This document shows positions 26,003-35,496 of a stretch of 64,000 nt of DNA, piece by piece. Within the stretch, counting starts at the first letter, position 1; each line of letters starts with the position of its first letter. The stretch comes from CAVPCZ01 sp963779225 (lineage in GTDB: Bacteria > Bacteroidota > Ignavibacteria > UBA10030 > UBA6906), in assembly GCA_963779225.1 (NCBI GenBank), contig CAVZWW010000003.1, forward strand, positions 1,984,001-2,048,000. Reading direction: 5' to 3'. The notes below the pieces were generated by a model. That model worked only from the letters and a program-made list of their open reading frames with translations. It was not told where the DNA came from and ran no database searches. A program made the position numbers and the translations under genes.

Positions 26003-27772
26003 GTGTTCAAACATACGGCACGGGTGAACCGGGCGGCGGCGCTGGCTGCGCTCCTCACGCTGAGCGGAGCGCTCTCCATTGTCCTGTGCACACCCATAGT
26101 GGGGTCGGTGCAGATAGACGGAATTCATCTGTTTACGGCAAGAGAACTCGCTGACCGTCTTGCCACCCGTGCAGGCTCTCCCTTTTCCCCCGCCACGCTT
26201 CAGGACGATTGCACGCTTATCGCATCGCTGTATCGCCGCGAAGGCTTTCTTGCAGCCACCGCGTTCCCTTCACGCATGGAGTACAGCGGGGACAGCGCAC
26301 GCGTTGACCTGCTCATTTCTGTTGAAGAGGGAAAACGATCCGTCCTGGGAAGTCTGACCCTCTCCGGTGCAACCGCCCTGACACCGGACGACCTTCTCGC
26401 GCAATTTGACACACGCGTGGGCGATCCGCTGGACGAAGACGGCCTCGAGGCCGATATCGCCGTCCTGCTTACCCGCTACGAGAGAATCGGGTATCCGTTC
26501 ATCCGCTGTCTGGTCGATAGCGTGCGGACGCGGAGCAATGGCCCGGCGGATTCTCTGGACCTTCTCCTGCGGATCGAAGAAGGGAACCGGCTCACAATCG
26601 ATGAGCTGCGCGTCGAAGGGAATACCGAAACGGATACTCGGGTGATCGTACGGGAAAGCCGCATTCGCTATGGAGAAGTATATGACCCGGTGCGTGTGCA
26701 GAACATCCGCCAGCGGCTCATGCGGCTCAACATCTTCTCGGCCGTCAATGAGCCTGAAGTCTATGTCCGGAAAGAGCGTGGAGGCCTACTGCTCCGGGTG
26801 CAGGAAGGAAACACCAATACCTTTGATGGGATAGCGGGGTATATTCCCTCCGGACAGGAGGGCGAAGGCGGATATCTGACCGGCATGGTGTCCGTGTTCA
26901 TGCGGAACCTCTTCGGGACGGGACGGAAACTGAACGTCCGGTGGCAGAAAGAGGATCGCTACTCCCAGGAACTCGCACTGGGCTACCGTGAGCCCTGGTT
27001 GTTTGATCAGCCCGTAAATGCCGGCGTCGAATTCCAACAACGTCAGCAGGATTCTTCGTACGTCCGGCAAATTCTCCGCTTCCAGGGAGAACTGATGCTG
27101 TCGGAAAAACTCTCCGTCAGCATCCTGGGAGGCAGCGAAAACATCATCCCCTCCGACGACTCCACGGCGCAACGCCCGGCCCGCTCATCAACGCTCACCA
27201 TCGGTGCGGAAGTGCTGTTTGATACCCGTGACGATCTGTACAGCCCTACCACCGGCGCCAGATATCGTGCGGATGGGCACTATGGACGAAAACAACTGAG
27301 TCAACCTGCTCCGGATGACACGCAAAAGGAGTCCATTCAACGATTCGGCATCGACGTCGATTTCTTTCTGGGTACCTTTTCCCGGCAGGTGCTCGCCCTC
27401 GGAGTCCATGGACGGCAAATACAGGGAGACCAGCTCGATGAGAGCGAATTGTTCAGGTTCGGCGGCGCAGCCACGCTCCGGGGATACCGGGAAAACCAGT
27501 TTATCGGGTCGCAGGTGGGATGGGCAACCACAGAATATCGTTTTCTGATGGCCCGCCGGTCTTTCTTGTACGGCTTCGTGGATGTGGGCTACTATTATCG
27601 TCCGGCCGATGTGACGCGCAATATCGAATCGTCGGAGGCGGTTCACTACGGATTTGGCGTGGGTATCCGGCTCGATACGTCGCTTGGCAATCTCGGTGTC
27701 AGTTTTGCCCTGGGGAAGGGGGATTCCTTCGCCCAGGGAAAAGTGCACTTCGGGTTGATCAATGAATTCTAG
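26003..27772 (+). CDS. BamA/TamA-family outer membrane protein
   Basis: A 589-aa protein for outer membrane protein assembly or secretion. A signal peptide is followed by three POTRA-like repeats (beginning at VGSVQIDGIHLFTARELA, VLGSLTLSGATALTPDDLL and TIDELRVEGNTETDTRVI), then a 16-strand barrel. The barrel carries FGGAATLRGYRENQF, the conserved loop motif of Omp85 proteins, and ends in a hydrophobic Phe. The start is uncertain: no ATG lies between the upstream stop and the signal peptide, so GTG at 26003 (or 26024) is taken. With three POTRAs it is closer to TamA than to five-POTRA BamA. Confidence 0.88.
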   Translation: MFKHTARVNRAAALAALLTLSGALSIVLCTPIVGSVQIDGIHLFTARELADRLATRAGSPFSPATLQDDCTLIASLYRREGFLAATAFPSRMEYSGDSARVDLLISVEEGKRSVLGSLTLSGATALTPDDLLAQFDTRVGDPLDEDGLEADIAVLLTRYERIGYPFIRCLVDSVRTRSNGPADSLDLLLRIEEGNRLTIDELRVEGNTETDTRVIVRESRIRYGEVYDPVRVQNIRQRLMRLNIFSAVNEPEVYVRKERGGLLLRVQEGNTNTFDGIAGYIPSGQEGEGGYLTGMVSVFMRNLFGTGRKLNVRWQKEDRYSQELALGYREPWLFDQPVNAGVEFQQRQQDSSYVRQILRFQGELMLSEKLSVSILGGSENIIPSDDSTAQRPARSSTLTIGAEVLFDTRDDLYSPTTGARYRADGHYGRKQLSQPAPDDTQKESIQRFGIDVDFFLGTFSRQVLALGVHGRQIQGDQLDESELFRFGGAATLRGYRENQFIGSQVGWATTEYRFLMARRSFLYGFVDVGYYYRPADVTRNIESSEAVHYGFGVGIRLDTSLGNLGVSFALGKGDSFAQGKVHFGLINEF

Positions 27773-28409
27773 AGATCTCCTGCACTTCGAACGCATGCTC
27801 TGGCAACAGGGAGTGCTGCGCGTGGCAGGTGTTGACGAAGCCGGACGCGGACCGCTCGCAGGCCCGGTTGTTGCCGCCGCTGTGATTTTCCCTCCGGAGT
27901 TGATCATCCCCGGTGTCGATGATTCGAAGGTGCTCACACCCGTTCAACGTGAGGAGCTGTATCCCGTGATCCTGGAATCAGCCCTGGCGGTCGGCGTCGG
28001 CAGTGCGGACCATGAAGAGATCGATCAGGTCAACATCCTCCAGTCCACCTACCGCGCCATGCACAGAGCGGTAGCGGCCCTCGACATGCCGCCGAACCAC
28101 CTGTTGATCGATGGAAACCGGTTCGATGGCCTGCACATTCCGTTTACGGTCTTGGTGGACGGCGATGCCCGCTCATTTGCGATCGCTGCGGCATCCATCG
28201 TGGCGAAAGTCCTGCGCGACCGGATGATGGTGATGTACGACGGACTCTACCCGGGCTATGGGTTCGCCCGCCACAAAGGATATGGAACAGTCTACCACAG
28301 GGAAAGGCTACGGCGCCTCGGTCCCTGCCCTATTCACCGGCGCTCCTTCCTTCGCTCTCTCTTTCCCGGCCGGATCCGGGGCGGCGGCGTCATCCCATCT
28401 CAGCCTTGA
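27762..28409 (+). CDS. rnhB: Ribonuclease HII
   Basis: Removes RNA from RNA-DNA hybrids, including single ribonucleotides in DNA; 215 aa. The catalytic acidic residues are visible in VAGVDEAGRGPLAGPV near residues 20-35, LLIDGNRF near 113-120 and the SIVAKVLRDR stretch near 145-154. It overlaps the barrel gene by 11 bases and is followed 19 bases later by yraN, a common pairing in many bacteria. Confidence 0.95.
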   Translation: MNSRDLLHFERMLWQQGVLRVAGVDEAGRGPLAGPVVAAAVIFPPELIIPGVDDSKVLTPVQREELYPVILESALAVGVGSADHEEIDQVNILQSTYRAMHRAVAALDMPPNHLLIDGNRFDGLHIPFTVLVDGDARSFAIAAASIVAKVLRDRMMVMYDGLYPGYGFARHKGYGTVYHRERLRRLGPCPIHRRSFLRSLFPGRIRGGGVIPSQP

Positions 28410-28428
28410 GACTGACTGAAGTGTGTGA

Positions 28429-28776
28429 ATGATCCGACGGGGAGTATACGGAGAAATCCTGGCCCGGCAATACCTTGAGGAACAGGGGGTCCGCGTTCTC
28501 GAGACGAACTTCCGGTTCCATCATGGAGAGATTGATATTATTGCGGAAGAAGGGGATGTGCTGATCTTCTGCGAAGTCAAGATCCGCTTTTCCGGAAACT
28601 TCGGGCCGCCGGAACTTGCCGTGACCGCACAGAAACAGCGGCAGATCAGGAAGATTGCAGGTGCCTATCTGCTCTTGCACCGGATTCGTGACCGGACCTG
28701 CCGGTTTGACATCGTGGCCATCCGCATGGAGAACGGCATTGCCTCGGTCCACTATCTCCGGGATGCCTTCCGCTGA
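28429..28776 (+). CDS. yraN: YraN family protein (UPF0102), nuclease-like fold
   Basis: A 115-aa protein with the restriction-endonuclease-like pattern of the family: GEILARQYLEEQG near residue 5, HHGEIDIIAEEGDVLIFCEVK at about 32-52 with the D-x(n)-ExK metal site, and a closing FDIVAIR strand. Function is not established, though a role in DNA handling is often suggested. It closes the ten-gene series that starts at 18.3 kb. Confidence 0.9.
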   Translation: MIRRGVYGEILARQYLEEQGVRVLETNFRFHHGEIDIIAEEGDVLIFCEVKIRFSGNFGPPELAVTAQKQRQIRKIAGAYLLLHRIRDRTCRFDIVAIRMENGIASVHYLRDAFR

Positions 28777-28779
28777 GCC

Positions 28780-28807
28780 TTGCGTTTCCGGAAAGTTTCC
28801 ATAATAT
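28780..28807 (+). promoter_or_regulatory. Possible promoter of cstA
   Basis: TTGCGT at 28780-28785, a 16-base spacer and TAATAT at 28802-28807 (or AATATT with 17). Transcription would start near 28814, about 57 bases before the cstA ATG. Confidence 0.4.
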
Positions 28808-28870
28808 TGTAACAACCTGCCGGATGTGGCGGGGCACACGGTACTCCACGCACGAGGAAAGATACCGCCG

Positions 28871-30721
28871 ATGCACGCTCTCCCCCTGATTCTTACTGCA
28901 TTATGCGTGATGGTCATTGCCTACCGGTACTATAGCGCATTTATTGCGGCCAAAGTGCTAGTTCTGGATGACACGCGGATCACGCCCGCGCACACACTTA
29001 ACGACGGTCAAAACTACCAGCCGACGAACAAATGGGTCTTGTTCGGGCATCATTTTGCAGCCATCTCCGGCGCGGGACCCCTGATCGGGCCGGTTCTGGC
29101 CGCCCAGTTCGGCTTCTTGCCCGGATTTCTCTGGCTGGTTGTCGGGGTGGTTCTTGCGGGCGCAGTCCATGACTTCACCGTGCTTGTGGCTTCTGTCCGG
29201 CACAATGGAAAATCCCTTGCGGCGATCGCAAGAAAGGAGATCAGTCCGCTTGCAGGTCTTATTGGATCCATCGCCATCCTTATTATTCTGGTCATCGCAC
29301 TGGCCGGACTGGGTATTGCCGTCGTGAATGCGCTGAGCGAGAGTTCATGGGGAACCTTCACTATCGCCATGACCATACCCATCGCACTGGTCGTCGGTCT
29401 CTGGATGTACCGCATACGCCCGGGTAAAATCGGCGAAGCGAGTGTCATCGGCGTCGTCGCCGTCATCGCGGCAGTGGTGCTGGGTAGCTACGTCCCCGGT
29501 TCAGCACTCGCCCCGTATTTCACCTTCTCGCGGGATGGCATCGTGCTGGCCCTGGTGGTGTACGGGTTCGTGGCCTCGGTCCTGCCGGTGTGGCTCCTGC
29601 TGATTCCCCGCGACTATCTTAGTTCATACATGAAAATCGGGACCATCGCTGCCCTGGTGATCGGCGTGATTGTGGTGAATCCGGAATTGAAGATGCCGGC
29701 CCTCACGCAGTATATCAGTGGCGGGGGACCGATTATTCCCGGCAAATTGTTTCCGTTCCTCTTTGTCACGATCGCCTGCGGGTCGATCTCCGGATTTCAT
29801 GCGCTCGTGGCGTCCGGAACTACCCCCAAGCTGCTCAACCGGGAATCCGATGCCAGGATCATCGGCTATGGCGGGATGCTCATGGAAGGACTCGTGGGGG
29901 TCGTGGCGCTTATTGCGGCCTGTTCGCTTAATCCCGGCGATTACTTTGCCATCAATCTCTCGCCTGAAAAGTTTGCCCAGCTCGGTATTCCCGTGGTGAA
30001 TCTGGAAGCACTCTCGCGCGAAGTGGGAGAGGTCGTTTCCGGACGTCCCGGCGGCGCGGTCTCCCTCGCCGTCGGCTTCGCACAGATCTTCACGGGATTG
30101 CCCGGGCTGGAACGGCTCATGTCGTTCTGGTACCATTTCGCGATCATGTTCGAGGCCCTGTTCATCCTCACCACGATCGACGCAGGGACAAGGGTCATGC
30201 GCTTCATGGTGCAGGAATTCGGCGGGCGGGTCTGGAAGCCGATGGAACGCACCGACTGGCTTCCGGCGAATGTGCTGGCGACGACAATTGTGGTCTGTTC
30301 CTGGGGCTATTTCCTGTGGACGGGGAACATTAGCACGATCTGGCCCATGTTCGGCACTGCCAATCAGCTGCTGGCCGCGGTTGCACTTGCCGTCTCCACG
30401 AGCGTCATCATCAATGCCCGGAAGGAACGGTACGCATGGATCACCATCGTCCCGATGATCTTCGTCGCCGTAACAACCCTGACGGCGGGTATCCTGAACA
30501 TCACGGATAATTTCTGGCCGCTTACGCAGAGCCCCTCAACACGCATCCAGGGCTACGTCAACTGCACTATGACCCTCGTGATGATCTACTGTGCCATCGT
30601 GGTGATGGTGGAAGCTCTCAAGCGATGGTATGCCGCGGTGATACACGGACAGTACGAGGTGAAGCACGATGAGTCTCACATCCGTCCGGGGGGGGATCCA
30701 CCGTTCCTGGGGTGCTGCTAA
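28871..30721 (+). CDS. cstA: Carbon starvation protein CstA family transporter
   Basis: A 616-aa inner membrane protein with about 16 spans; CstA/BtsT proteins take up peptides or pyruvate when carbon is scarce. Family motifs: NDGQNYQPTNKWVLFGHHFA near residue 40, ISGAGPLIGPVLAAQFG, FHALVASGTTPKLLN and TTIDAGTRVMRFM. The ATG at 28871 (MHALPLILTALC) is preferred to 28826 because GAGGAAAG lies before it. The last residues run through an 8-G tract (30688-30695) and end in GCC; a slip there would change the C-terminus. The small YbdD partner often found after cstA is not seen. Confidence 0.92.
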   Translation: MHALPLILTALCVMVIAYRYYSAFIAAKVLVLDDTRITPAHTLNDGQNYQPTNKWVLFGHHFAAISGAGPLIGPVLAAQFGFLPGFLWLVVGVVLAGAVHDFTVLVASVRHNGKSLAAIARKEISPLAGLIGSIAILIILVIALAGLGIAVVNALSESSWGTFTIAMTIPIALVVGLWMYRIRPGKIGEASVIGVVAVIAAVVLGSYVPGSALAPYFTFSRDGIVLALVVYGFVASVLPVWLLLIPRDYLSSYMKIGTIAALVIGVIVVNPELKMPALTQYISGGGPIIPGKLFPFLFVTIACGSISGFHALVASGTTPKLLNRESDARIIGYGGMLMEGLVGVVALIAACSLNPGDYFAINLSPEKFAQLGIPVVNLEALSREVGEVVSGRPGGAVSLAVGFAQIFTGLPGLERLMSFWYHFAIMFEALFILTTIDAGTRVMRFMVQEFGGRVWKPMERTDWLPANVLATTIVVCSWGYFLWTGNISTIWPMFGTANQLLAAVALAVSTSVIINARKERYAWITIVPMIFVAVTTLTAGILNITDNFWPLTQSPSTRIQGYVNCTMTLVMIYCAIVVMVEALKRWYAAVIHGQYEVKHDESHIRPGGDPPFLGCC

Positions 30722-31081
30722 AGTATCGTTAACGCGGTTCAGCGGATTTCACGGAGGGGTTCTCACCCTGCCCGTCGTGGCAGAAGCGGCTACGCCCGCG
30801 GCTTCGTAACAAGACACGTCCCATTTTTGTTGTTATAACGCCTTAGCAGAGAGCAGAAGACGCCCGCCTCCCGGCGGCATGCACCGACGGCATCAGCCGG
30901 GGGAAACGACGCATGCGGACATGCGAAATCACAGAACAGGGGGGGATCGGCCGGGGTTCGCCGCAGGAAGCCCGGGCTCCCTTTTCCGGATCTTGGTGCG
31001 GGCGTAGGCCGAATACCCGGGCCGGATCTTCTCGCTCGGACGGGCGATCGTGAGTGTGACTTCCGGAGTCCGCCCGGGCGT
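30722..31081. other. Gene-free GC-rich stretch between convergent genes
   Basis: A 360-base stretch after cstA and before the end of the minus-strand dehydrogenase gene. A 46-codon frame (ATG 30669) overlapping the cstA end is the only short ORF, with no ribosome-binding site or family resemblance. Several GC-rich partial inverted repeats are present but none with a T tract, so I assign no terminator or RNA. Confidence 0.4.
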
Positions 31082-32035
31082 CTAGTTGACGACATTTCTC
31101 CGTTCTCCACGTATGAAGGCGGCCAGATTCTCACCCACCTCCTGCATCAACCTCTTCCGTGCCGCGGTAGAAGCCCAGGCGATGTGCGGTGTGATGTAAC
31201 AGTTCCTCGCACGAAGCAGGGGATTATCTGCAGTCGGGGGCTCAACGGAGAGCACGTCCAGCCCGGCACCGGCAATGGCCCCTGCGTTCAGCGTCTCGGC
31301 AAGCGCTTCCTCATCGACCAGCGGACCGCGACTGGTGTTGATCAGGAAAGATGTGGGCTTCATCATGGCAAGCCGCTGCCGGTTGACGATGCCCCTGGTA
31401 GATGATGTCAGGGGGCAGTGAAGTGACAGAACATCGGACAGCGCAAAAACCTCGTCGAGGGTTACCATCCGCACTCCGGGAGGAACATTTCCCGTGTGCG
31501 AAGGATCATGTGCCAGCACGGCCATGCCGAACGCGGCTGCCGCACACGCCACCGCGGTGCCGATCCTGCCCAACCCGATGATACCCATTGTCAGTCCGCT
31601 CACCTCCACCAGAGGACCATCGGTGAAGGAAAAATCTCTGCAGACGGTCCATGCCCCTTCCCGAACGGCCAATGTGTGGTGACCCATGCGATGGGTGAGA
31701 TTGAAGAGGTGGGCGAATACCACCTGTGTCACGGACATCGTGCTGTATGCCGGGACGTTGGTGACGGTGATGCCGCGTTCACGCGCCGCCTCCACATCCA
31801 CAATATTGTATCCCGTCGCCAGCACGCCGATATACCGGAGGCGGGGGAGAGCGGCAAGGGTGTTCCGGTTGAGGGGGGTCTTGTTGGTGAGCACCGCCTC
31901 GGCATCCCGTGCCCGCAGGACAACCTCCTCCGGCACCGTTCGATCATGAATCGTGCAAACCCCCGACGCCGAGAGGGATTCCCATGACAGATCACCGGGG
32001 TTGAGTGTGAAGCCGTCCAGAACGACAATGTGCAT
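31082..32035 (-). CDS. D-2-hydroxyacid dehydrogenase (glycerate/hydroxypyruvate type)
   Basis: A 317-aa NAD(P)-dependent oxidoreductase of the D-isomer-specific family. Start MHIVVLDGFTLNPGDLSW is typical of glycerate dehydrogenase-like members. The dinucleotide site is GIIGLGRIGTAV near residues 147-158; catalytic Arg, Glu and His lie in INTSRGPLVDE, AGLDVLSVEPP and ITPHIAWAS. Longer starts at 32050 and 32110 exist; the predicted promoter puts transcription near 32052, which rules out 32110. It diverges from carB. The exact substrate is not readable. Confidence 0.88.
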   Translation of the reverse strand: MHIVVLDGFTLNPGDLSWESLSASGVCTIHDRTVPEEVVLRARDAEAVLTNKTPLNRNTLAALPRLRYIGVLATGYNIVDVEAARERGITVTNVPAYSTMSVTQVVFAHLFNLTHRMGHHTLAVREGAWTVCRDFSFTDGPLVEVSGLTMGIIGLGRIGTAVACAAAAFGMAVLAHDPSHTGNVPPGVRMVTLDEVFALSDVLSLHCPLTSSTRGIVNRQRLAMMKPTSFLINTSRGPLVDEEALAETLNAGAIAGAGLDVLSVEPPTADNPLLRARNCYITPHIAWASTAARKRLMQEVGENLAAFIRGERRNVVN

Positions 32036-32058
32036 GCGGGTATGCTCCATGTTGGTCC

Positions 32059-32087
32059 ATTCTACGATGTTTCGTGATGATCTGCAA
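32059..32087 (-). promoter_or_regulatory. Predicted promoter of the 2-hydroxyacid dehydrogenase gene
   Basis: On the minus strand: TTGCAG (32087-32082), a 17-base spacer, TAGAAT (32064-32059). Transcription would start near 32052. Confidence 0.45.
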
Positions 32088-32104
32088 GTCGCAAGGACTG
32101 ACCG

Positions 32105-32133
32105 TTGCACTAAGCCCGCTATCTTCGTATATT
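32105..32133 (+). promoter_or_regulatory. Predicted promoter of carB
   Basis: TTGCAC at 32105-32110, a 17-base spacer and TATATT at 32128-32133. Transcription should start near 32140, about 22 bases before the TTG start. It is back to back with the dehydrogenase promoter. Confidence 0.6.
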
Positions 32134-32161
32134 CATACCCAATCGTCGTGAGACCCCCTGG

Positions 32162-35100
32162 TTGCCAAAACGTACTGACCTAACTTCCATTCTGATCGTG
32201 GGGTCTGGACCGATTGTGATCGGTCAGGCCTGCGAATTCGACTACTCCGGCACTCAAGCGTGTAAGGTGCTGCGGGAAGAAGGATATCGCGTCATCCTCG
32301 TCAACAGCAATCCCGCCACGATCATGACCGATCCGGATATGGCGGACCGGACCTACATTGAACCGATCACCCCCGAGTTTGTCGAGAAGATCATCGAACG
32401 TGAGAAGCCGGACGCCCTCCTCCCGACCATGGGAGGGCAGACCGCTCTGAACATCGCCGTTGCCCTGGCCGAGAGCGGAGTCCTGGCAAAACATCATGTC
32501 GAACTGATCGGGGCAAAGCTGGAACCCATCAAAAAGGCGGAAGACCGGGAGCTGTTCAAGGCGGCGATGGATGAAGCCGGACTCGAGACGCCGCGGGGCG
32601 GTTTTGTACGTTCCCTTGAAGAGGCGGAAGCGCTCGTCGCTTCCATCGGTTACCCGATGATCATCCGGCCGTCGTTCACCATGGGAGGCACGGGCGGTGG
32701 TATTGCCATGTCCGCCGACGAGTTCGAAGAAAAGATCCTGCACGGGCTCGAGGCCAGCCCTATCCATGAAGTTCTCCTGGAAGAATCCGTGATCGGGTGG
32801 AAGGAGTATGAGCTGGAGGTAATGCGGGACCTCAAAGACAACGTGGTCATTATCTGCTCGATCGAAAACCTGGACCCGATGGGCGTCCATACGGGCGATT
32901 CGATCACCGTTGCTCCGCAGCAAACCCTGACGGACAGGGAGTACCAGGCCATGCGGGATGACGCGCTCAAGATCATCCGAGCCATCGGTGTCGAAACCGG
33001 CGGTTCAAATATCCAGTTTGCCGTGCATCCGCGGACAGGACGTCGTCTGGTGATCGAGATGAATCCCCGTGTCTCCCGTTCTTCGGCACTGGCCTCCAAA
33101 GCCACGGGATTCCCGATCGCAAAAATCGCCGCCAAGCTGGCTGTCGGATATACGCTGGATGAAATCCCCAACGACATCACCCGGGTGACCCCTGCGTCGT
33201 TCGAACCCACCATCGATTACTGCGTGGTCAAAATTCCGCGCTGGGATTTTGAGAAATTCCGCGGCGTGGACGACACGCTGGGGGTACAGATGAAATCGGT
33301 AGGGGAGGCGATGGCGTTTGGCCGCACATTCAAGGAGGCCCTGCAAAAGGCTCTCCGGTCGCTCGAACAGGGACGCTTCGGACTGGGTGCCGACGGCAAA
33401 GACCTGTTTGAGGTGGATCGCCTGTCTGCCGAGGAGAAACTCGTATGGCGGCAGCGGGTTCATGACCGGCTCGCCCGGTCCCGGCCGGATCACCTCTTCT
33501 ATCTCCGCTACGCCATGCTGCTGGGCATGACGGTAGAGGAACTGTATATGCTGACGGGCATCGATCCCTGGTTCCTCCACAACATCCGCGAGATCGTCGA
33601 GTATGAACATCAGCTCCGCACGGCGCCCGAACTTAACACAGAGGTGATGCGCCAGGCCAAACGTCTGGGCTTTTCAGACCGGCAGATCGCGTATATTCGT
33701 GGGATGGAAGAAGCGGCTGTCCGCCGCACACGCAAAACACTCGGGGTCGTTCCTGTCTATAAAACCGTTGATACGTGCGGTGCGGAGTTTGCCGCAGAAA
33801 CGCCGTATCACTACTCCACGTACGAAACGGAAAACGAGTCGGTCCGTTCGTCCCGTAGAAAAGTCATGATCCTCGGCGGCGGCCCGAACCGGATCGGGCA
33901 GGGGATCGAATTCGACTATTGTTGTGTGCATGGCGTCATGGGTCTCGCCGACGAAGGATTCGAGACCATCATGGTGAACTGCAACCCGGAAACCGTCTCC
34001 ACCGATTACGACACAACTGATAAGCTCTACTTCGAACCGCTGACTCTCGAAGATGTTCTCAACATCTGCGACCACGAGCTGCCGGAAGGCGTGATTGTGA
34101 GTTTCGGCGGGCAGACGCCGCTGAAACTTGCAAAACAGCTGGAGAAGAACGGATATGCGATTCTGGGAACCTCCACGGAGGGGATTGACCTTGCGGAGGA
34201 CCGGAAACGGTTCGGCGGGTTGCTGGATGGCCTGGGGATCGCCTGTCCACCATACGGCACGGCACACGATACCGTCGGGGCGATTGCGATTGCCGCCCGC
34301 ATCGGCTATCCGGTGCTTGTCCGCCCTTCATACGTTCTGGGGGGGCGGGCAATGGAAATCTGCTATGACGACGACGGCCTGCGTGGATATATGCTGCAAG
34401 CTGTGAGCGCCTCACCGGAACATCCGATTCTGATCGATCGGTTCCTTGAAGATGCCTTCGAATTTGACGTGGATGCCCTGTGCGACGGGTCCGAAGTGTA
34501 TATCGGCGGGATCATGCAGCACATCGAAGAAGCAGGGGTTCATTCGGGGGACAGTTGCTGCGTACTGCCCCCGTATGCCGTAACTCCGCAGCAATTGCAC
34601 ACCCTGGTCACGTACACCCGGCAGCTGGCCCTCGCGCTCCATGCCGTGGGTATCATCAATATTCAATATGCCATGCAGAACGGGGTCGTCTACGTTCTCG
34701 AAGTGAATCCCCGCGCGTCCCGCACAACCCCCTTTGTCAGCAAGGCCACTGGCGTGCCGCTCGCCAAAATCGCCGCAAAGCTGAAGGTGGGGAAGACACT
34801 CAAAGACCTGGGCGTTTCCGGCTATCCCTGGGCCAAGCATGTCTCCGTCAAGGAATCAGTCTTTCCATTTCCCAAATTCCCCCAGGCCCGCCACTTCCTC
34901 GGTCCGGAAATGCGGTCCACGGGAGAGGTGATGGGACTCTCCGACAGCTTCGGCGTTGCGTTTGCCAAGGCCTCCATGGCGGCGGGGACCACGCTCCCGA
35001 CAAAGGGTACAGTGTTCGTCAGCGTGAACGACAACGATAAACACCTGCGGACAGTGAACATCGTACGCTCCTTCGTCCGGCTCGGATTCAAAGTCATCGC

Positions 35101-35488
35101 CACAGAAGGAACATCGGTATTTCTGGCGAAGAATGGCATCCGCAACCGACCGGTGCTGAAAGCCACCGAGGGCACGCTCAACATTATCGACATTCTCAAG
35201 AATGGCTGGGTGCAGTTGATCATCAATACTCCTCTCGGGCAGGTGTCCCGCCAGGATGAACACGCGATCGGCCGTACCGCTCTGGAATACGGAGTGCCAT
35301 TTCTGACTACGCTTTCGGCCGCCTCCTTTGCCGCCAAAAGTATCCAGCAAATGCAGGAACGGTCCTTCACGGTGATGAGTATCCAGGAACACCACGAGCT
35401 TGCCGCGCAGGGAGGTGCTTCACTCACGCTTGAGACCCTCGACGATTGTACGCGTCTCGTTGAGTACATCCGGTCTTTCCAGCTCTGA
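32162..35488 (+). CDS. carB: Carbamoyl-phosphate synthase large subunit
   Basis: Makes carbamoyl phosphate from bicarbonate, ammonia (from glutamine via CarA) and two ATP, for arginine and pyrimidine synthesis. At 1108 aa it is full length: two homologous ATP-grasp halves, the first opening with ILIVGSGPIVIGQACEFDYSG and the second with MILGGGPNRIGQGIEFDYCC, and a C-terminal MGS-like allosteric domain after about residue 950. The start codon is TTG, giving the standard MPKRTDL opening. No carA lies in the window. The next gene, eight bases later, uses carbamoyl phosphate. Confidence 0.97.
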   Translation: MPKRTDLTSILIVGSGPIVIGQACEFDYSGTQACKVLREEGYRVILVNSNPATIMTDPDMADRTYIEPITPEFVEKIIEREKPDALLPTMGGQTALNIAVALAESGVLAKHHVELIGAKLEPIKKAEDRELFKAAMDEAGLETPRGGFVRSLEEAEALVASIGYPMIIRPSFTMGGTGGGIAMSADEFEEKILHGLEASPIHEVLLEESVIGWKEYELEVMRDLKDNVVIICSIENLDPMGVHTGDSITVAPQQTLTDREYQAMRDDALKIIRAIGVETGGSNIQFAVHPRTGRRLVIEMNPRVSRSSALASKATGFPIAKIAAKLAVGYTLDEIPNDITRVTPASFEPTIDYCVVKIPRWDFEKFRGVDDTLGVQMKSVGEAMAFGRTFKEALQKALRSLEQGRFGLGADGKDLFEVDRLSAEEKLVWRQRVHDRLARSRPDHLFYLRYAMLLGMTVEELYMLTGIDPWFLHNIREIVEYEHQLRTAPELNTEVMRQAKRLGFSDRQIAYIRGMEEAAVRRTRKTLGVVPVYKTVDTCGAEFAAETPYHYSTYETENESVRSSRRKVMILGGGPNRIGQGIEFDYCCVHGVMGLADEGFETIMVNCNPETVSTDYDTTDKLYFEPLTLEDVLNICDHELPEGVIVSFGGQTPLKLAKQLEKNGYAILGTSTEGIDLAEDRKRFGGLLDGLGIACPPYGTAHDTVGAIAIAARIGYPVLVRPSYVLGGRAMEICYDDDGLRGYMLQAVSASPEHPILIDRFLEDAFEFDVDALCDGSEVYIGGIMQHIEEAGVHSGDSCCVLPPYAVTPQQLHTLVTYTRQLALALHAVGIINIQYAMQNGVVYVLEVNPRASRTTPFVSKATGVPLAKIAAKLKVGKTLKDLGVSGYPWAKHVSVKESVFPFPKFPQARHFLGPEMRSTGEVMGLSDSFGVAFAKASMAAGTTLPTKGTVFVSVNDNDKHLRTVNIVRSFVRLGFKVIATEGTSVFLAKNGIRNRPVLKATEGTLNIIDILKNGWVQLIINTPLGQVSRQDEHAIGRTALEYGVPFLTTLSAASFAAKSIQQMQERSFTVMSIQEHHELAAQGGASLTLETLDDCTRLVEYIRSFQL

Positions 35489-35496
35489 CCGCCGCC

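Noticed and set aside
30669..30809. 46-codon ORF overlapping the end of cstA, considered as a YbdD-like partner
   Set aside because: It does not show the YbdD pattern and has no ribosome-binding site.
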